From Candidatus Heimdallarchaeota archaeon AB_125 (GTDB lineage Archaea > Asgardarchaeota > Heimdallarchaeia > Heimdallarchaeales > Heimdallarchaeaceae): a stretch of 6,407 nucleotides of DNA. A model generated the notes under the pieces. That model worked only from the letters and a program-made list of their open reading frames with translations. It ran no database searches and had not been told where the DNA came from. Each line of letters opens with the position of its first letter. The stretch's first letter is position 1. Positions 6,377-6,407 of the stretch are shown piece by piece. Position numbers and translations under genes: made by a program. Location of the stretch: positions 1 to 6,407 of the forward strand of contig MEHH01000162.1 in NCBI GenBank assembly GCA_001940755.1. Reading direction: 5' to 3'.

Positions 6377-6407
6377 ATGAGTAAATTGGATTATGAAAAC
6401 CTTTCTT
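6377..6407 (+). CDS. Start of an unidentified gene (3' partial)
   Basis: An ATG at 6377 opens a frame that runs to the window edge, giving MSKLDYENLS. Ten residues are too few to identify a product. The start is supported by a T-rich TATA-like element centred about 30 bases upstream and by its position 39 bases after the stop of the TPR gene on the same strand. It could be a second gene of that operon or have its own promoter. Confidence 0.5.
   Translation, partial: MSKLDYENLS

Overview
The window is an AT-rich stretch (GC looks like roughly one third by eye) of what is most likely an archaeal chromosome, with an Asgard-type archaeon as the best guess. Three things support this. Candidate TATA elements sit about 30 bases before start codons, as archaeal promoters with very short leaders do. 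Several genes have no convincing bacterial -35/-10 element. The large C-terminal gene joins TPR repeats to a domain that looks like the small longin/roadblock-type modules common in Asgard genomes. No rRNA, tRNA, CRISPR or insertion sequence is visible, so the lineage call is inference.

Layout. Bases 1-1730 (+ strand) hold a sugar-phosphate nucleotidyltransferase cut off at the left edge, then after 19 bases a small membrane-anchored thioredoxin-fold protein with a CPHC motif; the two look like one transcription unit. This unit runs tail-to-tail, with only 7 bases between stop codons, into a two-gene minus-strand block (1738-4152). That block holds a multi-spanning membrane protein ending in a zinc ribbon, preceded on its own strand by an unrecognised protein with an Ig-like beta domain, a two-helix membrane hairpin and a long charged tail with KPxMDP repeats. 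A perfect 8-bp inverted repeat lies in the convergent junction. A 148-base divergent intergenic region (4153-4300) separates the minus block from a 678-residue TPR protein on the + strand (4301-6337). At the right edge (6377-6407) the first ten codons of another + strand gene are visible.

How the genes may work together. The left pair fits a cell-surface theme: nucleotide-sugar supply plus an extracytoplasmic thiol protein carrying five N-glycosylation sequons. The minus-strand pair are both membrane proteins, probably co-expressed, with no function I can recognise. The TPR protein is soluble and looks like a scaffold whose C-terminal alpha/beta module could bind a small GTPase or a related partner. 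The most novel-looking material is the minus-strand membrane pair and the TPR/longin-like fusion. No defence system, mobile element or known metabolic cluster is seen.
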